Source: Pseudoduganella violaceinigra DSM 15887 (GTDB lineage: Bacteria > Pseudomonadota > Gammaproteobacteria > Burkholderiales > Burkholderiaceae_D). From it: a stretch of 64,000 nucleotides of DNA. Where the stretch lies: positions 434,001-498,000 of the forward strand of contig NZ_AUDI01000004.1 in the NCBI RefSeq assembly GCF_000425385.1. Reading direction: 5' to 3'. Below, piece after piece: positions 8,436 through 16,840 of this stretch (position 1 is its first letter; every line of letters starts with the position of its first letter). The notes under the pieces are model-generated. The model made no database searches, had not been told where the DNA came from, and saw nothing but the letters and a program-made list of their open reading frames with translations. A program made the position numbers and the translations under genes.

Positions 8436-9206
8436 ATGGAACGCCAATGGGCCAATTACCCCAGCCTCGCGGGCAAGCGGGTACTGATCACCGGGGGCGC
8501 CACAGGGATCGGCGCGGCGCTGGTGGCAGCCTTCTCCCGCCAGCGAGCGCAAGTCGCCTTTCTCGATATCGCGGGGGATGATGCGGAGGCGCTGTGTGCG
8601 CGCATGAAGGCGGGCGGCTTGCCGATGCCTTTGTTCCGCCATTGCGATCTGGTGGACCTGATCGCGCTCGAAGCGAGCATCAACTTCATCGTGGCGCAGA
8701 TGGGCGATATTGACGTCCTGGTCAATAACGCCGCCAACGATCAGCGCCACGAACTGGAAACACTACAACCGGCCGAATGGGACCGCCTCGCCGCAGTCAA
8801 CCAGCGGCCGATGTTCTTCACTTGCCAGGCTGTGGTCCCTTCAATGCGGCGGCGCGGCGGCGGTGTGATCGTCAACATGGGATCGATCGGCTGGCATATC
8901 AAGAGTCCGGGTTATCCCGCCTATGCGATGGCCAAGGCGGCAGCCAGTGGATTGACGCGCGGACTCGCGCGGGACCTGGGGCGGGACGGTATCCGCGTGA
9001 ATACCGTGGCGCCGGGATGGGTGATGACGGAGCGCCAGCTTGCCCTGTGGGTCGATGCCGCGGCAGAAGACGACATACGCCGTAACCAGTGCCTGCCCGG
9101 CAGGTTGGCCCCGGTGGATGTGGCGGCCATGGTGATGTTCCTTGCGGCGGACGATGGTGCAATGTGTACGGGGCAGGAATACATTGTCGACGCGGGGTGG
9201 TCGTGA
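8436..9206 (+). CDS. SDR sugar 1-dehydrogenase, XylB-like (probably galactose 1-dehydrogenase)
   Basis: This 256-residue classical short-chain dehydrogenase opens [19 protein letters not shown], closely following the Caulobacter XylB xylose dehydrogenase pattern. It carries the NAD-binding TGGATGIG motif, NNAAND, a catalytic Ser in NMGSIGW and the YAMAK Tyr/Lys pair. The C-terminal [13 protein letters not shown] is also XylB-like. It should oxidise the anomeric carbon of an aldose to the lactone. Its position directly before dgoD, with a lactonase in the same operon, suggests D-galactose as substrate; arabinose, fucose or xylose remain possible. AAGGAG precedes the ATG, and the stop overlaps the dgoD start. 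Confidence 0.85.
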   Translation: MERQWANYPSLAGKRVLITGGATGIGAALVAAFSRQRAQVAFLDIAGDDAEALCARMKAGGLPMPLFRHCDLVDLIALEASINFIVAQMGDIDVLVNNAANDQRHELETLQPAEWDRLAAVNQRPMFFTCQAVVPSMRRRGGGVIVNMGSIGWHIKSPGYPAYAMAKAAASGLTRGLARDLGRDGIRVNTVAPGWVMTERQLALWVDAAAEDDIRRNQCLPGRLAPVDVAAMVMFLAADDGAMCTGQEYIVDAGWS

Positions 9207-10351
9207 AAATTACGAAACTAAGCACCTACCGCGTGCCTCCGCGCTGGATGTTTCTCAAAATCGACACGGACGAGGGTATCTGCGGCTGGGGCGAGCCCGT
9301 CATCGAGGGTCGCGCGCGGACGGTGGAAACGGCCGTGCAGGAGTTGGCGGAATTGCTCCTTGGGCGCGACCCTGCCCGAATCAACGACCTGTGGCAAGTC
9401 ATGTATCGCGGCGGCTTCTATCGGGGCGGGGCGGTGCTGATGAGCGCGATCGCCGGCATCGACCAGGCCCTGTGGGATATCAAGGGCAAGGCGCTCGGCG
9501 TGCCGGTTTATCAACTGCTGGGCGGCTTGGTGCGCGACCGCATGAAGATTTACAGCTGGGTGGGGGGGGACCGCCCGGCCGATATCGTCGCCGGCATCCA
9601 GACCTTGCAGGCGCTCGGCCTGAACACCTTCAAGATGAACGGCACCGAAGAACTGGCGATGTTGGACAGCGCGAAGGCGGTCGATGCGGCCGTGGAGCGG
9701 ATTGCCGGTATGCGCTCGGCGTTCGGGCATGACATCGAGTTCGGTATCGACTTCCATGGACGGGTGGCCTGGCCGATGGCCAAACCCCTGCTGCGCGAAC
9801 TGGAAACTTTCCGGCCGTTGTTTGTGGAGGAACCGGTCCTGTCCGAACAGTCGGAGTATTACCGCAGGCTGAGCGACATGACGAGCATTCCCCTGGCGGC
9901 CGGGGAGCGCATGTATTCCCGCTTCGAATTCAAGCGCGTCCTGGCGGAGGGGGGATTGGCCATCTTGCAACCGGACCTGTCGCACGCCGGAGGGATCACC
10001 GAGTGCATGCGCATCGCCTCCATGGCCGAAGCGTACGACGTGACGCTTGCCCCGCATTGTCCACTTGGCCCGGTTGCTCTCGCGGCCTGCCTGCAAGTGG
10101 ACTTTGCTTCGTACAACGCGGTATTGCAGGAACAGAGCATGGGTATCCACTACAACCAAGGGGCGGAACTGCTCGACTATGTGCGTAATGCCGCCGATTT
10201 CGCCATGGATGGCGGCTATATCGAACCCCTGCCTTTGCCAGGCTTGGGCGTGGACGTCAACGAAGAGCGGGTCATCGAAGCAAGCCAAGCGGCGCCGGAC
10301 TGGCGCAATCCGCTCTGGCGGCATACCGATGGCAGTGTGGCCGAATGGTAG
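9203..10351 (+). CDS. dgoD: D-galactonate dehydratase
   Basis: The 382-residue protein matches E. coli DgoD in length and almost motif for motif: [19 protein letters not shown] at the start, [24 protein letters not shown] (metal-binding Asp), [27 protein letters not shown], and the terminal [10 protein letters not shown]...SVAEW. It belongs to the enolase superfamily and converts galactonate to 2-keto-3-deoxygalactonate, using Mg2+. The GTG start at 9203 overlaps the preceding stop (GTGA). It was chosen because it aligns exactly with the E. coli N-terminus; the longer open frame upstream is non-homologous. Confidence 0.97.
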   Translation: MKITKLSTYRVPPRWMFLKIDTDEGICGWGEPVIEGRARTVETAVQELAELLLGRDPARINDLWQVMYRGGFYRGGAVLMSAIAGIDQALWDIKGKALGVPVYQLLGGLVRDRMKIYSWVGGDRPADIVAGIQTLQALGLNTFKMNGTEELAMLDSAKAVDAAVERIAGMRSAFGHDIEFGIDFHGRVAWPMAKPLLRELETFRPLFVEEPVLSEQSEYYRRLSDMTSIPLAAGERMYSRFEFKRVLAEGGLAILQPDLSHAGGITECMRIASMAEAYDVTLAPHCPLGPVALAACLQVDFASYNAVLQEQSMGIHYNQGAELLDYVRNAADFAMDGGYIEPLPLPGLGVDVNEERVIEASQAAPDWRNPLWRHTDGSVAEW

Positions 10352-11247
10352 GAACGGCGCGATTGCTGGGGATCGACTGGGGCACCAGTAACCGGCGGGC
10401 CTATGTCATCAGCGCCGAGGGAAAGTGCTTGCTCCGGCACGATGACGCCCAGGGCGCCTTGGCGGTGGACGGCCACTTTCCCGAGTCGCTGCATGCGTTG
10501 CGCGGCATGCTTGGCATTGATGCGTTGGTGCCGGTCGTCATGTCGGGGATGGTGGGCAGCGCCATGGGTTGGCAGGAAGTCGCGTACCTCGACAGCAGTG
10601 TGGCGCTTGGGCGCCTGCCCGAAACGCTGGTTCCTGTTTCGGGGACGCCAGGCTGCTATATCGTGCCGGGATATTGCCACCGCAGTCATGGCGGAGTCGA
10701 TGTGATGCGCGGCGAGGAAACCCAGCTGCTTGGCGCGGTGGCCCTGCAGCACGGGGATGGTTGGTACGTATTGCCAGGTACGCATAGCAAATGGGTTGAG
10801 CTAAGCGGCGGCGTGATCAAACGCCTGTCGACCTATATCACCGGTGAATTGTTCGCCTCCTTGCGTCGCGGTGGCACTCTGGCGCCGTTGATGAATGGTG
10901 GTGACGATGACGATGACGCTGCGCTGAGGGAAGGGGCCGGCCGTGCGCAAGACGGAGAGGCACTCTCCCACACGTTGTTCGAGGCGAGGGCGCGCGTGGT
11001 GGCGGGCGATGCGCCAGCGTCGGGCACGCGCTCATATGTCAGCGGCCTGCTGATTGGAACGGAATTCGCAGGGCGGCGAGAAAGCAGCGAGGATGAAATG
11101 CCAGCCTTGCACCTGCTGGCGGCAGAAGGGTTGGAGGCGCCTTACCTGCAAGTGGCACAAATGCTTGGCTACTCCACGCAGTTGATCAATCCCGACCAGG
11201 CCTATTGCGCAGCGATGGCGCGTTTCGTGGAGGAGCTATGGCCTTGA
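10345..11247 (+). CDS. dgoK: 2-dehydro-3-deoxygalactonokinase
   Basis: The 300-residue product starts [17 protein letters not shown], the ATP-binding signature of the DgoK family, and includes [16 protein letters not shown] and [11 protein letters not shown], all typical of 2-keto-3-deoxygalactonate kinases. It phosphorylates KDGal to KDPGal. The start overlaps the end of dgoD by 7 bases, a sign of translational coupling. A run of Asp residues ([13 protein letters not shown], about residue 190) lies in a surface-loop region and is unusual but in frame. The third pathway enzyme (dgoA) overlaps its 3' end. Confidence 0.95.
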   Translation: MVGTARLLGIDWGTSNRRAYVISAEGKCLLRHDDAQGALAVDGHFPESLHALRGMLGIDALVPVVMSGMVGSAMGWQEVAYLDSSVALGRLPETLVPVSGTPGCYIVPGYCHRSHGGVDVMRGEETQLLGAVALQHGDGWYVLPGTHSKWVELSGGVIKRLSTYITGELFASLRRGGTLAPLMNGGDDDDDAALREGAGRAQDGEALSHTLFEARARVVAGDAPASGTRSYVSGLLIGTEFAGRRESSEDEMPALHLLAAEGLEAPYLQVAQMLGYSTQLINPDQAYCAAMARFVEELWP

Positions 11248-11858
11248 ATATCGATGATTTCCAGCCACCGATGGTGGCAATCCTGCGCGGCTTGACCGCA
11301 GTTGAAGCCCCGGGCGTCGCCGACGTGCTGTTCGCATGCGGCTTCCGCCTGCTGGAGGTGCCTTTGAACCGGCCCGGAGCTCTTGAATGCATTGCAATCA
11401 TCAACAGCCGTAAGCCCGCCAATGCATTGGTCGGTGGCGGAACCATGCTGACGCTAGGCGACGTGGAACTGGTAAGCCAGCATGGGGGCGGCATTATGAT
11501 TGCCCCCAATTTCAATGTTGACGTCGTGCGCCGCGCAAAGGAGCTCGGCATGTTCGCGGTGCCGGGCGTCGCCACGCCTACGGAGGCACTCGCGGCGCTC
11601 GCCGCCGGCGCAGACGTGGTGAAATGGTTCCCGGCTGAAGCGTTGGGTATCGGCGGCCTGCGCAGCGTGAAAACGATCCTTCCCACTGGTGCCCGTGTCT
11701 GGCCTGTAGGCGGAGTCAGTGCCGGCAATCTTCGCGACTGGCGACTCGCGGGCGCCGATGGCTTTGGGGTCGGCGCAAGACTGTACGAGCCCGGCATATC
11801 GCTTTCGGTTCTTGAAGGACGTGCGAACGAGCTGATCGCCGCCTGGAGGGCGGGATGA
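11238..11858 (+). CDS. dgoA: 2-dehydro-3-deoxy-6-phosphogalactonate aldolase
   Basis: This 206-residue protein is close to the length of E. coli KDPGal aldolase. It carries the class I aldolase motifs PPMVAILRGL, FRLLEVPLNRP (catalytic Glu), VGGGTML and DVVKWFPAE (Schiff-base Lys). It splits KDPGal into pyruvate and glyceraldehyde 3-phosphate. The ATG at 11238 follows GAGGAG and overlaps dgoK by 10 bases. An upstream ATG at 11205 is in frame but would add non-homologous residues. The stop overlaps the galM start (ATGA). Confidence 0.95.
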   Translation: MALNIDDFQPPMVAILRGLTAVEAPGVADVLFACGFRLLEVPLNRPGALECIAIINSRKPANALVGGGTMLTLGDVELVSQHGGGIMIAPNFNVDVVRRAKELGMFAVPGVATPTEALAALAAGADVVKWFPAEALGIGGLRSVKTILPTGARVWPVGGVSAGNLRDWRLAGADGFGVGARLYEPGISLSVLEGRANELIAAWRAG

Positions 11859-12892
11859 ATCCGTCCGTTTCCGAAACGCCGTTTGGCACGCTGTCGGATG
11901 GACGGCCGATCACGGAGTTTTGCCTGGATAACGGCGCGGGAATGGTGCTGCGAGTGCTCGATTACGGCTGCATCATCCGGCGCTGGATGCTGGCGACCCC
12001 TGACGCATACAAAGTCGACCTGGTATTGGGATTCGACACGGGGGAGGAGTACGAACGCGACACAAGCTATATGGGCGCACTGGTTGGCCGATTCGCGAAT
12101 CGGATCGCGGGCGGCCAATTCGAGCTCGATGGAAAGACATTCCAGCTCGGCCAGAACGAAGGGCCACATCATCTGCATGGAGGCGAAGCGGGATTTCACA
12201 AACAAATGTGGCAGGCGAGTGCCAGCGTCGAGGACGATCGGGCGCGCCTCAATTTGTACCGGCTCAGTCCCGCTGGCGAAGAAGGCTACCCAGGAAGCCT
12301 GCTCGTGATGGTCACTTACGAGCTGTTGGCCTTCGGCGCATTGCGTTGTTTGTATCAAGCGGTTTCGGATCAGGCGACACTATTCAATATCAGCCAGCAC
12401 AGCTATTTCAACCTGGCGGGCACAGGTAAAGTGCTTGACCATGAACTGTATATCGATGCCGAAAATTACCTGCCTGTTCGCGATGATCTCATTCCGGTCG
12501 GCGGCGTTGCGCCGGTTGCCGGTGGCCCATTTGACTTCCGCCAGCCGCGCAGCATAAGAGACCGCTTACTTGTCGACGACGCTCAGTTGAAGCTGGCCGG
12601 CGGATTCGATCATAACTTCGTCCTGGACGGGATTCCCGGACCGCAGGCCGTTCTGGCGGCGCCCGAGTCAGGGCGCAGGCTGGAGATATACACCGACTGT
12701 CCTGGCTTGCAGTTCTACAGCGGTCAATACATGGACAGGCCGCACGCTGGCCTTTGCCTGGAGCCGCAGCAGTTTCCCGACGCGCCGAATCATGCGTCGT
12801 TCCCCATGCTGATTTGCCGGCCTGGCGAACCATGTTCCATGTCGACTCTTTATGTTGTGAGCCAGGGAGGGCGCCGTGGACCTGGTGATTGA
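11855..12892 (+). CDS. galM: aldose 1-epimerase (mutarotase)
   Basis: The 345-residue protein has the GalM family signatures: FGTLSDGRPITEF, LGFDTGEEYERDTSYMGALV, GRFANRI, HHLHGG, FNISQHSYFNLAG (catalytic His) and LCLEPQQFPDAPN (catalytic Glu). It interconverts alpha and beta anomers, feeding the correct anomer to the sugar 1-dehydrogenase. It is translationally coupled to dgoA by an ATGA overlap and overlaps the following lactonase gene by 17 bases. Substrate is likely galactose, judged from the neighbours. Confidence 0.93.
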   Translation: MNPSVSETPFGTLSDGRPITEFCLDNGAGMVLRVLDYGCIIRRWMLATPDAYKVDLVLGFDTGEEYERDTSYMGALVGRFANRIAGGQFELDGKTFQLGQNEGPHHLHGGEAGFHKQMWQASASVEDDRARLNLYRLSPAGEEGYPGSLLVMVTYELLAFGALRCLYQAVSDQATLFNISQHSYFNLAGTGKVLDHELYIDAENYLPVRDDLIPVGGVAPVAGGPFDFRQPRSIRDRLLVDDAQLKLAGGFDHNFVLDGIPGPQAVLAAPESGRRLEIYTDCPGLQFYSGQYMDRPHAGLCLEPQQFPDAPNHASFPMLICRPGEPCSMSTLYVVSQGGRRGPGD

Positions 12893-13730
12893 TGCTCAAA
12901 ACGTGTTGGGTGAATGTGCGGTCTGGTGCGACAGGAAGCAATGCCTTTGGTGGACGGACATCCTGGGCAGGGCGTTGTGGCGCTTCACTCCGTCCAACGG
13001 CACGAGCCAGATGTGGGAAATGCCGGAGCGGCTTGCCTCCTTTGCACTGACCCACAACGATGACCGTCTTTTGCTGGGTTTGGAAAGCCGCCTGGCCTGG
13101 TTCAACCTTACTGACAAGCAAATCCTGACAATCACCGAAGTGGAGGCTGACAAGCCCGATGTGAGACTCAATGACGGCCGTTGCGACCGGCAAGGCCGAT
13201 TTGTATTCGGGACGATGAATGAAGCACTGGGGCGCGCCCCGATCGGCAGCTTCTTCCGGCTTGGCCATGAGCTGCAGCTGGAACAGCTCCCTCTAAGTCC
13301 GGTAGCCATCGCCAACAGCATCTGTTTCAGTCCAGACGGACAGATCATGTATTTCTGCGATTCGCTGTCGGGTGCTATCCGCTGCTGCGACTATGGCGAG
13401 CAAATATCCGGCGAAAGGGAATTCGCGCTGTTGCCTCCTGGCTGCGGAGAACCGGATGGCTCATTGGTCGACGCCGACGGTTTCCTTTGGAATGCGGAGT
13501 GGGGCGCAGGACGTATCGTGCGCTATCGCCCCGATGGAACAATCGAGCGCGCGATCGCGGTACCGGTCAGCCAGCCTACTTGCCCTGCGTTTGGTGGGGC
13601 GAAGCTCGATGAATTGTTTGTCACCAGCGCGCTCATTGACTTGTTGGTCACAGAGCCACATGCGGGTGGCGTTTTTTCAACGCGCGTGACGGACGCAGTT
13701 GGCTTGCCCGAATCGCGTTTTGGCAGCTAA
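12876..13730 (+). CDS. SMP-30/gluconolactonase-family sugar lactonase
   Basis: The 284-residue product begins at a GTG inside the end of galM and shows the SMP-30/regucalcin six-bladed propeller pattern: [10 protein letters not shown]...[40 protein letters not shown] and [18 protein letters not shown]. The Glu, Asn and Asp residues that bind the divalent metal are present. It should open the lactone made by the XylB-like dehydrogenase, giving galactonate for DgoD. It thus closes the gap between galactose oxidation and the dgo enzymes. Confidence 0.92.
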   Translation: MDLVIDAQNVLGECAVWCDRKQCLWWTDILGRALWRFTPSNGTSQMWEMPERLASFALTHNDDRLLLGLESRLAWFNLTDKQILTITEVEADKPDVRLNDGRCDRQGRFVFGTMNEALGRAPIGSFFRLGHELQLEQLPLSPVAIANSICFSPDGQIMYFCDSLSGAIRCCDYGEQISGEREFALLPPGCGEPDGSLVDADGFLWNAEWGAGRIVRYRPDGTIERAIAVPVSQPTCPAFGGAKLDELFVTSALIDLLVTEPHAGGVFSTRVTDAVGLPESRFGS

Positions 13731-13744
13731 TTCAGGAGTCGATT

Positions 13745-14905
13745 ATGCGCGCACTTGTCTACCATTCAGCACATGATGTGAAAGTTGATACCGTACCGGA
13801 CCCTGTCATCCAGGAACCCGACGACATCATTATTAAGGTTACGGCAACGGCCATCTGTGGCTCCGATCTGCACCTCTATCGTGGCAAGGTGCCGGGGATG
13901 AAGGAAGGCGACATCCTTGGTCATGAGTTCATGGGGGTCGTGGTGGATGCCGGGCCTGCGGTGACAAAATTGAGCAAGGGCGATCGTGTGGTGGTGCCTT
14001 TCGTCATCGCCTGCGGCAACTGCTTTTTCTGTGACCAGCACTTGTACGCCGCGTGTGAGACCACGAACCCCGACCGCGGCACCATCATGAATAAAAAGTC
14101 GCTTCGTTCGGGCGCCGCTTTGTTTGGGTTCAGCCATATGTACGGCGGCGTTCCCGGAGGACAGGCCGAGTATGTTCGCGTTCCCAAGGCGAATGTCGGC
14201 CCGATCAAGATCCCGGATTCGCTGGAAGACGAAAAGGTGCTATTCCTAAGCGACATCCTTCCGACGGGATACCAGGCCGTGCTGAACGCCGGAGTGGGGA
14301 AGGGCTCATCAATTGCAATTCTTGGAGCCGGTCCTGTCGGGCAGATGGCTGCGGCTTGCGCTCGGATGCTGGGTGTCGAAACCATCTTCATGGTGGACCA
14401 TCATCCTTATCGCTTGGAATTTGCGCGTACGACTTACGACGTGACTCCGATTAACTTCGATGAAGTGGATGCGGCGGAAGTCATCATCGAGGGCACAAAC
14501 CGTCGCGGTGTCGATGCCGCCATTGATGCAGTTGGCTTCGAGGCGAAGGGGAGCGGACTGGAAACCGCCCTGGCGACCTTAAAACTGGAGGGCAGCAGCG
14601 GTAAAGCCCTGCGCCAATGTATCGCGGCAGTGAGACGCGGGGGGACCATTAGCGTTCCCGGCGTGTACGCTGGCTTCATTCATGGCTTTTTGTTTGGCGA
14701 TGTCTTTGAAAAGGGCATCGGATTCAAAACCGGCCAGACCCATGTCCAGCGATTCATGCCGGAGCTGCTGTCGTTGATCGAAGAAGGGAGGTTACACCCT
14801 GACGTGATCATCTCGCACCGATTGCGACTGGAGCAAGCTGTTACGGGCTATAAGATGTTCGATGAAAAAGTCGACAGCTGTCGTAAAGTCATTTTACGAC
14901 CGTGA
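13745..14905 (+). CDS. zinc-dependent alcohol dehydrogenase (formaldehyde-dehydrogenase-like subgroup)
   Basis: This 386-residue MDR protein has the catalytic zinc site ([23 protein letters not shown]). The structural zinc site is the cluster of four Cys in [17 protein letters not shown]. The NAD-binding fold begins at [20 protein letters not shown]. The long insertion after the structural zinc site is typical of the formaldehyde-dehydrogenase-like subgroup. It starts 14 bases after the lactonase stop, with AGGAG upstream, so it is the last gene of the operon. A role in galactose use is not obvious; it may oxidise an alditol or detoxify an aldehyde. The substrate is unknown. Confidence 0.88.
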   Translation: MRALVYHSAHDVKVDTVPDPVIQEPDDIIIKVTATAICGSDLHLYRGKVPGMKEGDILGHEFMGVVVDAGPAVTKLSKGDRVVVPFVIACGNCFFCDQHLYAACETTNPDRGTIMNKKSLRSGAALFGFSHMYGGVPGGQAEYVRVPKANVGPIKIPDSLEDEKVLFLSDILPTGYQAVLNAGVGKGSSIAILGAGPVGQMAAACARMLGVETIFMVDHHPYRLEFARTTYDVTPINFDEVDAAEVIIEGTNRRGVDAAIDAVGFEAKGSGLETALATLKLEGSSGKALRQCIAAVRRGGTISVPGVYAGFIHGFLFGDVFEKGIGFKTGQTHVQRFMPELLSLIEEGRLHPDVIISHRLRLEQAVTGYKMFDEKVDSCRKVILRP

Positions 14906-15101
14906 ACTCGGTGATCAGCGCTTCACTCGGGCCGCGATGACAACTTGAAGGAGCCGGGATTGGCCGGCTTCTGCGGCCAGGGTCTTGCGCGGTCGAATTG
15001 TTGGTACCCTCCGCACGAAATGGCCGAAAAGACATCTTTGTTCAGAAGGAAATTCGGTTTTCCCCCATCTTTATTGACTTGTGAATCATTCAGCAATTAG
15101 T

Positions 15102-15115
15102 TTGATTTTTGTCAA
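15102..15115 (+). promoter_or_regulatory. FNR/ANR-like box 1
   Basis: TTGATTTTTGTCAA matches the FNR/ANR consensus TTGATNNNNATCAA at 9 of 10 fixed bases. It sits inside a larger inverted repeat, AGTTTGA (15099-15105) and TCAAACT (15112-15118). If transcription started near 15150, this box would be centred at about -41.5, the activating position, with TATCGT (15137-15142) as a weak -10. That start site is inferred, not shown. Confidence 0.5.
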
Positions 15116-15151
15116 ACTCCGGTCACTGACATCAGATATCGTCTAGACAAT

Positions 15152-15167
15152 TTTGATCCGGATCAAA
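15152..15167 (+). promoter_or_regulatory. FNR/ANR-like box 2 (perfect palindrome)
   Basis: TTTGATCCGGATCAAA is a perfect 16-base palindrome containing the exact FNR/ANR consensus TTGATNNNNATCAA (15153-15166). Its centre is 51 bp from that of box 1, so the two sites lie on nearly the same face of the helix (about five turns). It would suit an oxygen-responsive FNR/CRP-family regulator. Confidence 0.55.
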
Positions 15168-15433
15168 TACCCGTTCAGAGATGCCAGCGCTGACGGGGCT
15201 GAGCACCGCAATGCCATAGTTTTCAAGTAGTTAGACCCCGGGCAGTCAATGCCAGCGGCAGTTTTTCATGCCGAGACGGGGCGCCGTTACGCTTGGGTGA
15301 ATTTGCAGTCGTTGGGCAGTACCCGCTTGCCACGCAAGCACGGGCCCTTGGGCCTGGTTACCGAAAAGCTTTACCTAAAGTCAATCATTTTTGCTTCGCG
15401 TCAGTATTTGACGGGCGGTTTGCTCCCTTGCGG

Positions 15434-15455
15434 CCAAAGCATTGCAAGCGCTTGG
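15434..15455 (+). promoter_or_regulatory. imperfect inverted repeat upstream of vioA
   Basis: CCAAAGC...GCGCTTGG forms a 22-base imperfect inverted repeat with 14 of 22 symmetric positions. It encloses the perfect 10-base palindrome CAAGCGCTTG (15445-15454), about 80 bases before the vioA start. It could be an operator. It does not match the published CviR box pattern (CTGNCCNNNNGGNCAG). Confidence 0.25.
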
Positions 15456-15535
15456 GGAGCTTGCGCGCCTGTCTTCTGTCGGAAAACGACGGGGGCAATT
15501 TGGTTAACGGTCTTGACTAGCTAAAAGGATTCTAG

Positions 15536-16840
15536 ATGACAAACTATTCCGACATTTGCATCATTGGCGCTGGCATTGGTGGTTTGACCTGTGCGACCCG
15601 TTTGATCAACGCCGGCCTCGGCCGGCACTTGCGCATACGGGTGTTCGACGTGAATGGATTCGTGGGCGGGCGCATCCAGTCGCGCAAAATCGATGAGGAA
15701 GTCGCCGAACTCGGCGCTGCCCGCTATTCACCGCAGCTGCATCCGCATTTCCAGGAGCTCATGCAGGACAGCGGGCTGCCGCACGCAGTCTACCCTTTCA
15801 CTGACGTGGTATCCCAGGAGCGCGAGCAGCAAGAGTTGAAGGAAACCCTGCTGAGCTTGCAGCCTATGGTGAAAGAGCATCCGCAAGAATCCTTCCTTGA
15901 TTTCCTCAGCCATTATCTGGGCGCCGACGAAGCGATCCGCATCCTCGAGGCCACAGGTTACGACGCCCTGCAGCTGCCGATCGTCACGGCCGCCATGGCG
16001 TACGACATCATTAAAAAGCATCCGGAAACGCAAAACTGCACCGAGAACGCCGGCAATGAATGGCGCTATGCCACCGATGGCTATGGCGAGCTGCTGGAGC
16101 AGCTGAAACGGCAGGCCCAGGCTGCCGGGGTCGAGTTCCGCCTCGAACACCGCTTGCTGTCGCTGGAGAAGTCCGGTGCCGACCATCTGCTTGCCTTCAG
16201 CCATCAGGGCGAGATCCAGATGCAGCGTGCGCACCATGTGATCCTGGCCATTCCCCCGTCCGCCATGATGGGTCTGAACATGGATTTCCCAGCCACCTGG
16301 AGCCCTTTCCAGTACGACTCCCTGCCTTTGTTCAAGGGCTTCCTGACGTTCGAGAAAAAATGGTTCGAGTGCATGGGGCTGGGCGACAAAATGCTGATGG
16401 CCAATAATCCCCTGCGCAAGATCTACTTCAAGAGCGATAAATACCTGCTCTTTTATACCGACAGCAAAAGCGCGACCTATTGGCGCGACAGTGTGGAGCA
16501 GGGCGAAGAGATTTACCTGGAGCGCGTGCGCAGCCACCTGGAGCAAGCGCTACCGCTCAACGGCCAGCCGCTGCCGCCGATCCAATCGCATTTCTACAAG
16601 CACTGGCCGCACGGCGTCGAGTTCTATCTGGAACCCGAAGCCAAGCATCCGACGGCCCTGGTGCATCCGAGCGGCATCATTTCCTGCTCGGACGCGTACA
16701 CCTCGCACTGCGGCTGGATGGAGGGCAGCCTGATCAGCGCGCACCACGCCTGCGAGCTCTTGCTGGAACGCTTCAAGCCGCTGCCCGATGAACCCGGCTG
16801 TGACGATACGCTTGCTGCCCCGGCGGCGGAGAGCGCATGA
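15536..16840 (+). CDS. vioA: L-tryptophan oxidase VioA
   Basis: The 434-residue flavoprotein has the N-terminal dinucleotide-binding motif CIIGAGIGGLTCATRL, GGRIQSRKI and a C-terminal FAD segment ISCSDAYTSHCGWMEGS, as in VioA amine oxidases of violacein producers. It oxidises L-tryptophan to the imine of indole-3-pyruvate, the first step of violacein synthesis. The start is preceded by AAAAGGA, 6 bases upstream. The stop overlaps the vioB ATG (ATGA), so the two are translationally coupled. Identification rests on sequence recognition plus the intact vioBCDE order behind it. Confidence 0.97.
   Translation: MTNYSDICIIGAGIGGLTCATRLINAGLGRHLRIRVFDVNGFVGGRIQSRKIDEEVAELGAARYSPQLHPHFQELMQDSGLPHAVYPFTDVVSQEREQQELKETLLSLQPMVKEHPQESFLDFLSHYLGADEAIRILEATGYDALQLPIVTAAMAYDIIKKHPETQNCTENAGNEWRYATDGYGELLEQLKRQAQAAGVEFRLEHRLLSLEKSGADHLLAFSHQGEIQMQRAHHVILAIPPSAMMGLNMDFPATWSPFQYDSLPLFKGFLTFEKKWFECMGLGDKMLMANNPLRKIYFKSDKYLLFYTDSKSATYWRDSVEQGEEIYLERVRSHLEQALPLNGQPLPPIQSHFYKHWPHGVEFYLEPEAKHPTALVHPSGIISCSDAYTSHCGWMEGSLISAHHACELLLERFKPLPDEPGCDDTLAAPAAESA

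Larger units (their letters stand above)
14906..15535 (+). promoter_or_regulatory. non-coding leader of the vio operon
   Basis: No convincing gene is present in these 630 bases. Short open frames (for example 15249-15524) lack a ribosome binding site and recognisable sequence. A hairpin AGCCGG-GATTGG-CCGGCT (14952-14969) lies shortly after the alcohol dehydrogenase but lacks a T-run, so it is only a possible terminator. The AT-rich stretch 15050-15170 holds two FNR-like boxes, the palindrome GTCTAGAC (15141-15148) and possible promoter elements. The vioA Shine-Dalgarno sequence (AAAAGGA, 15523-15529) lies at its end. A long 5' leader of about 350-400 bases is likely if transcription starts near the boxes. 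Confidence 0.7.

Noticed and set aside
15249..15524. Possible 91-residue gene in the vio leader
   Set aside because: No ribosome binding site, no recognisable sequence and overlapping alternative frames; treated as non-coding leader.
14906..15535. Lux-type or CviR-type quorum-sensing box upstream of vioA
   Set aside because: No stretch fits CTGNCCNNNNGGNCAG. The palindromes present fit an FNR-type site better.
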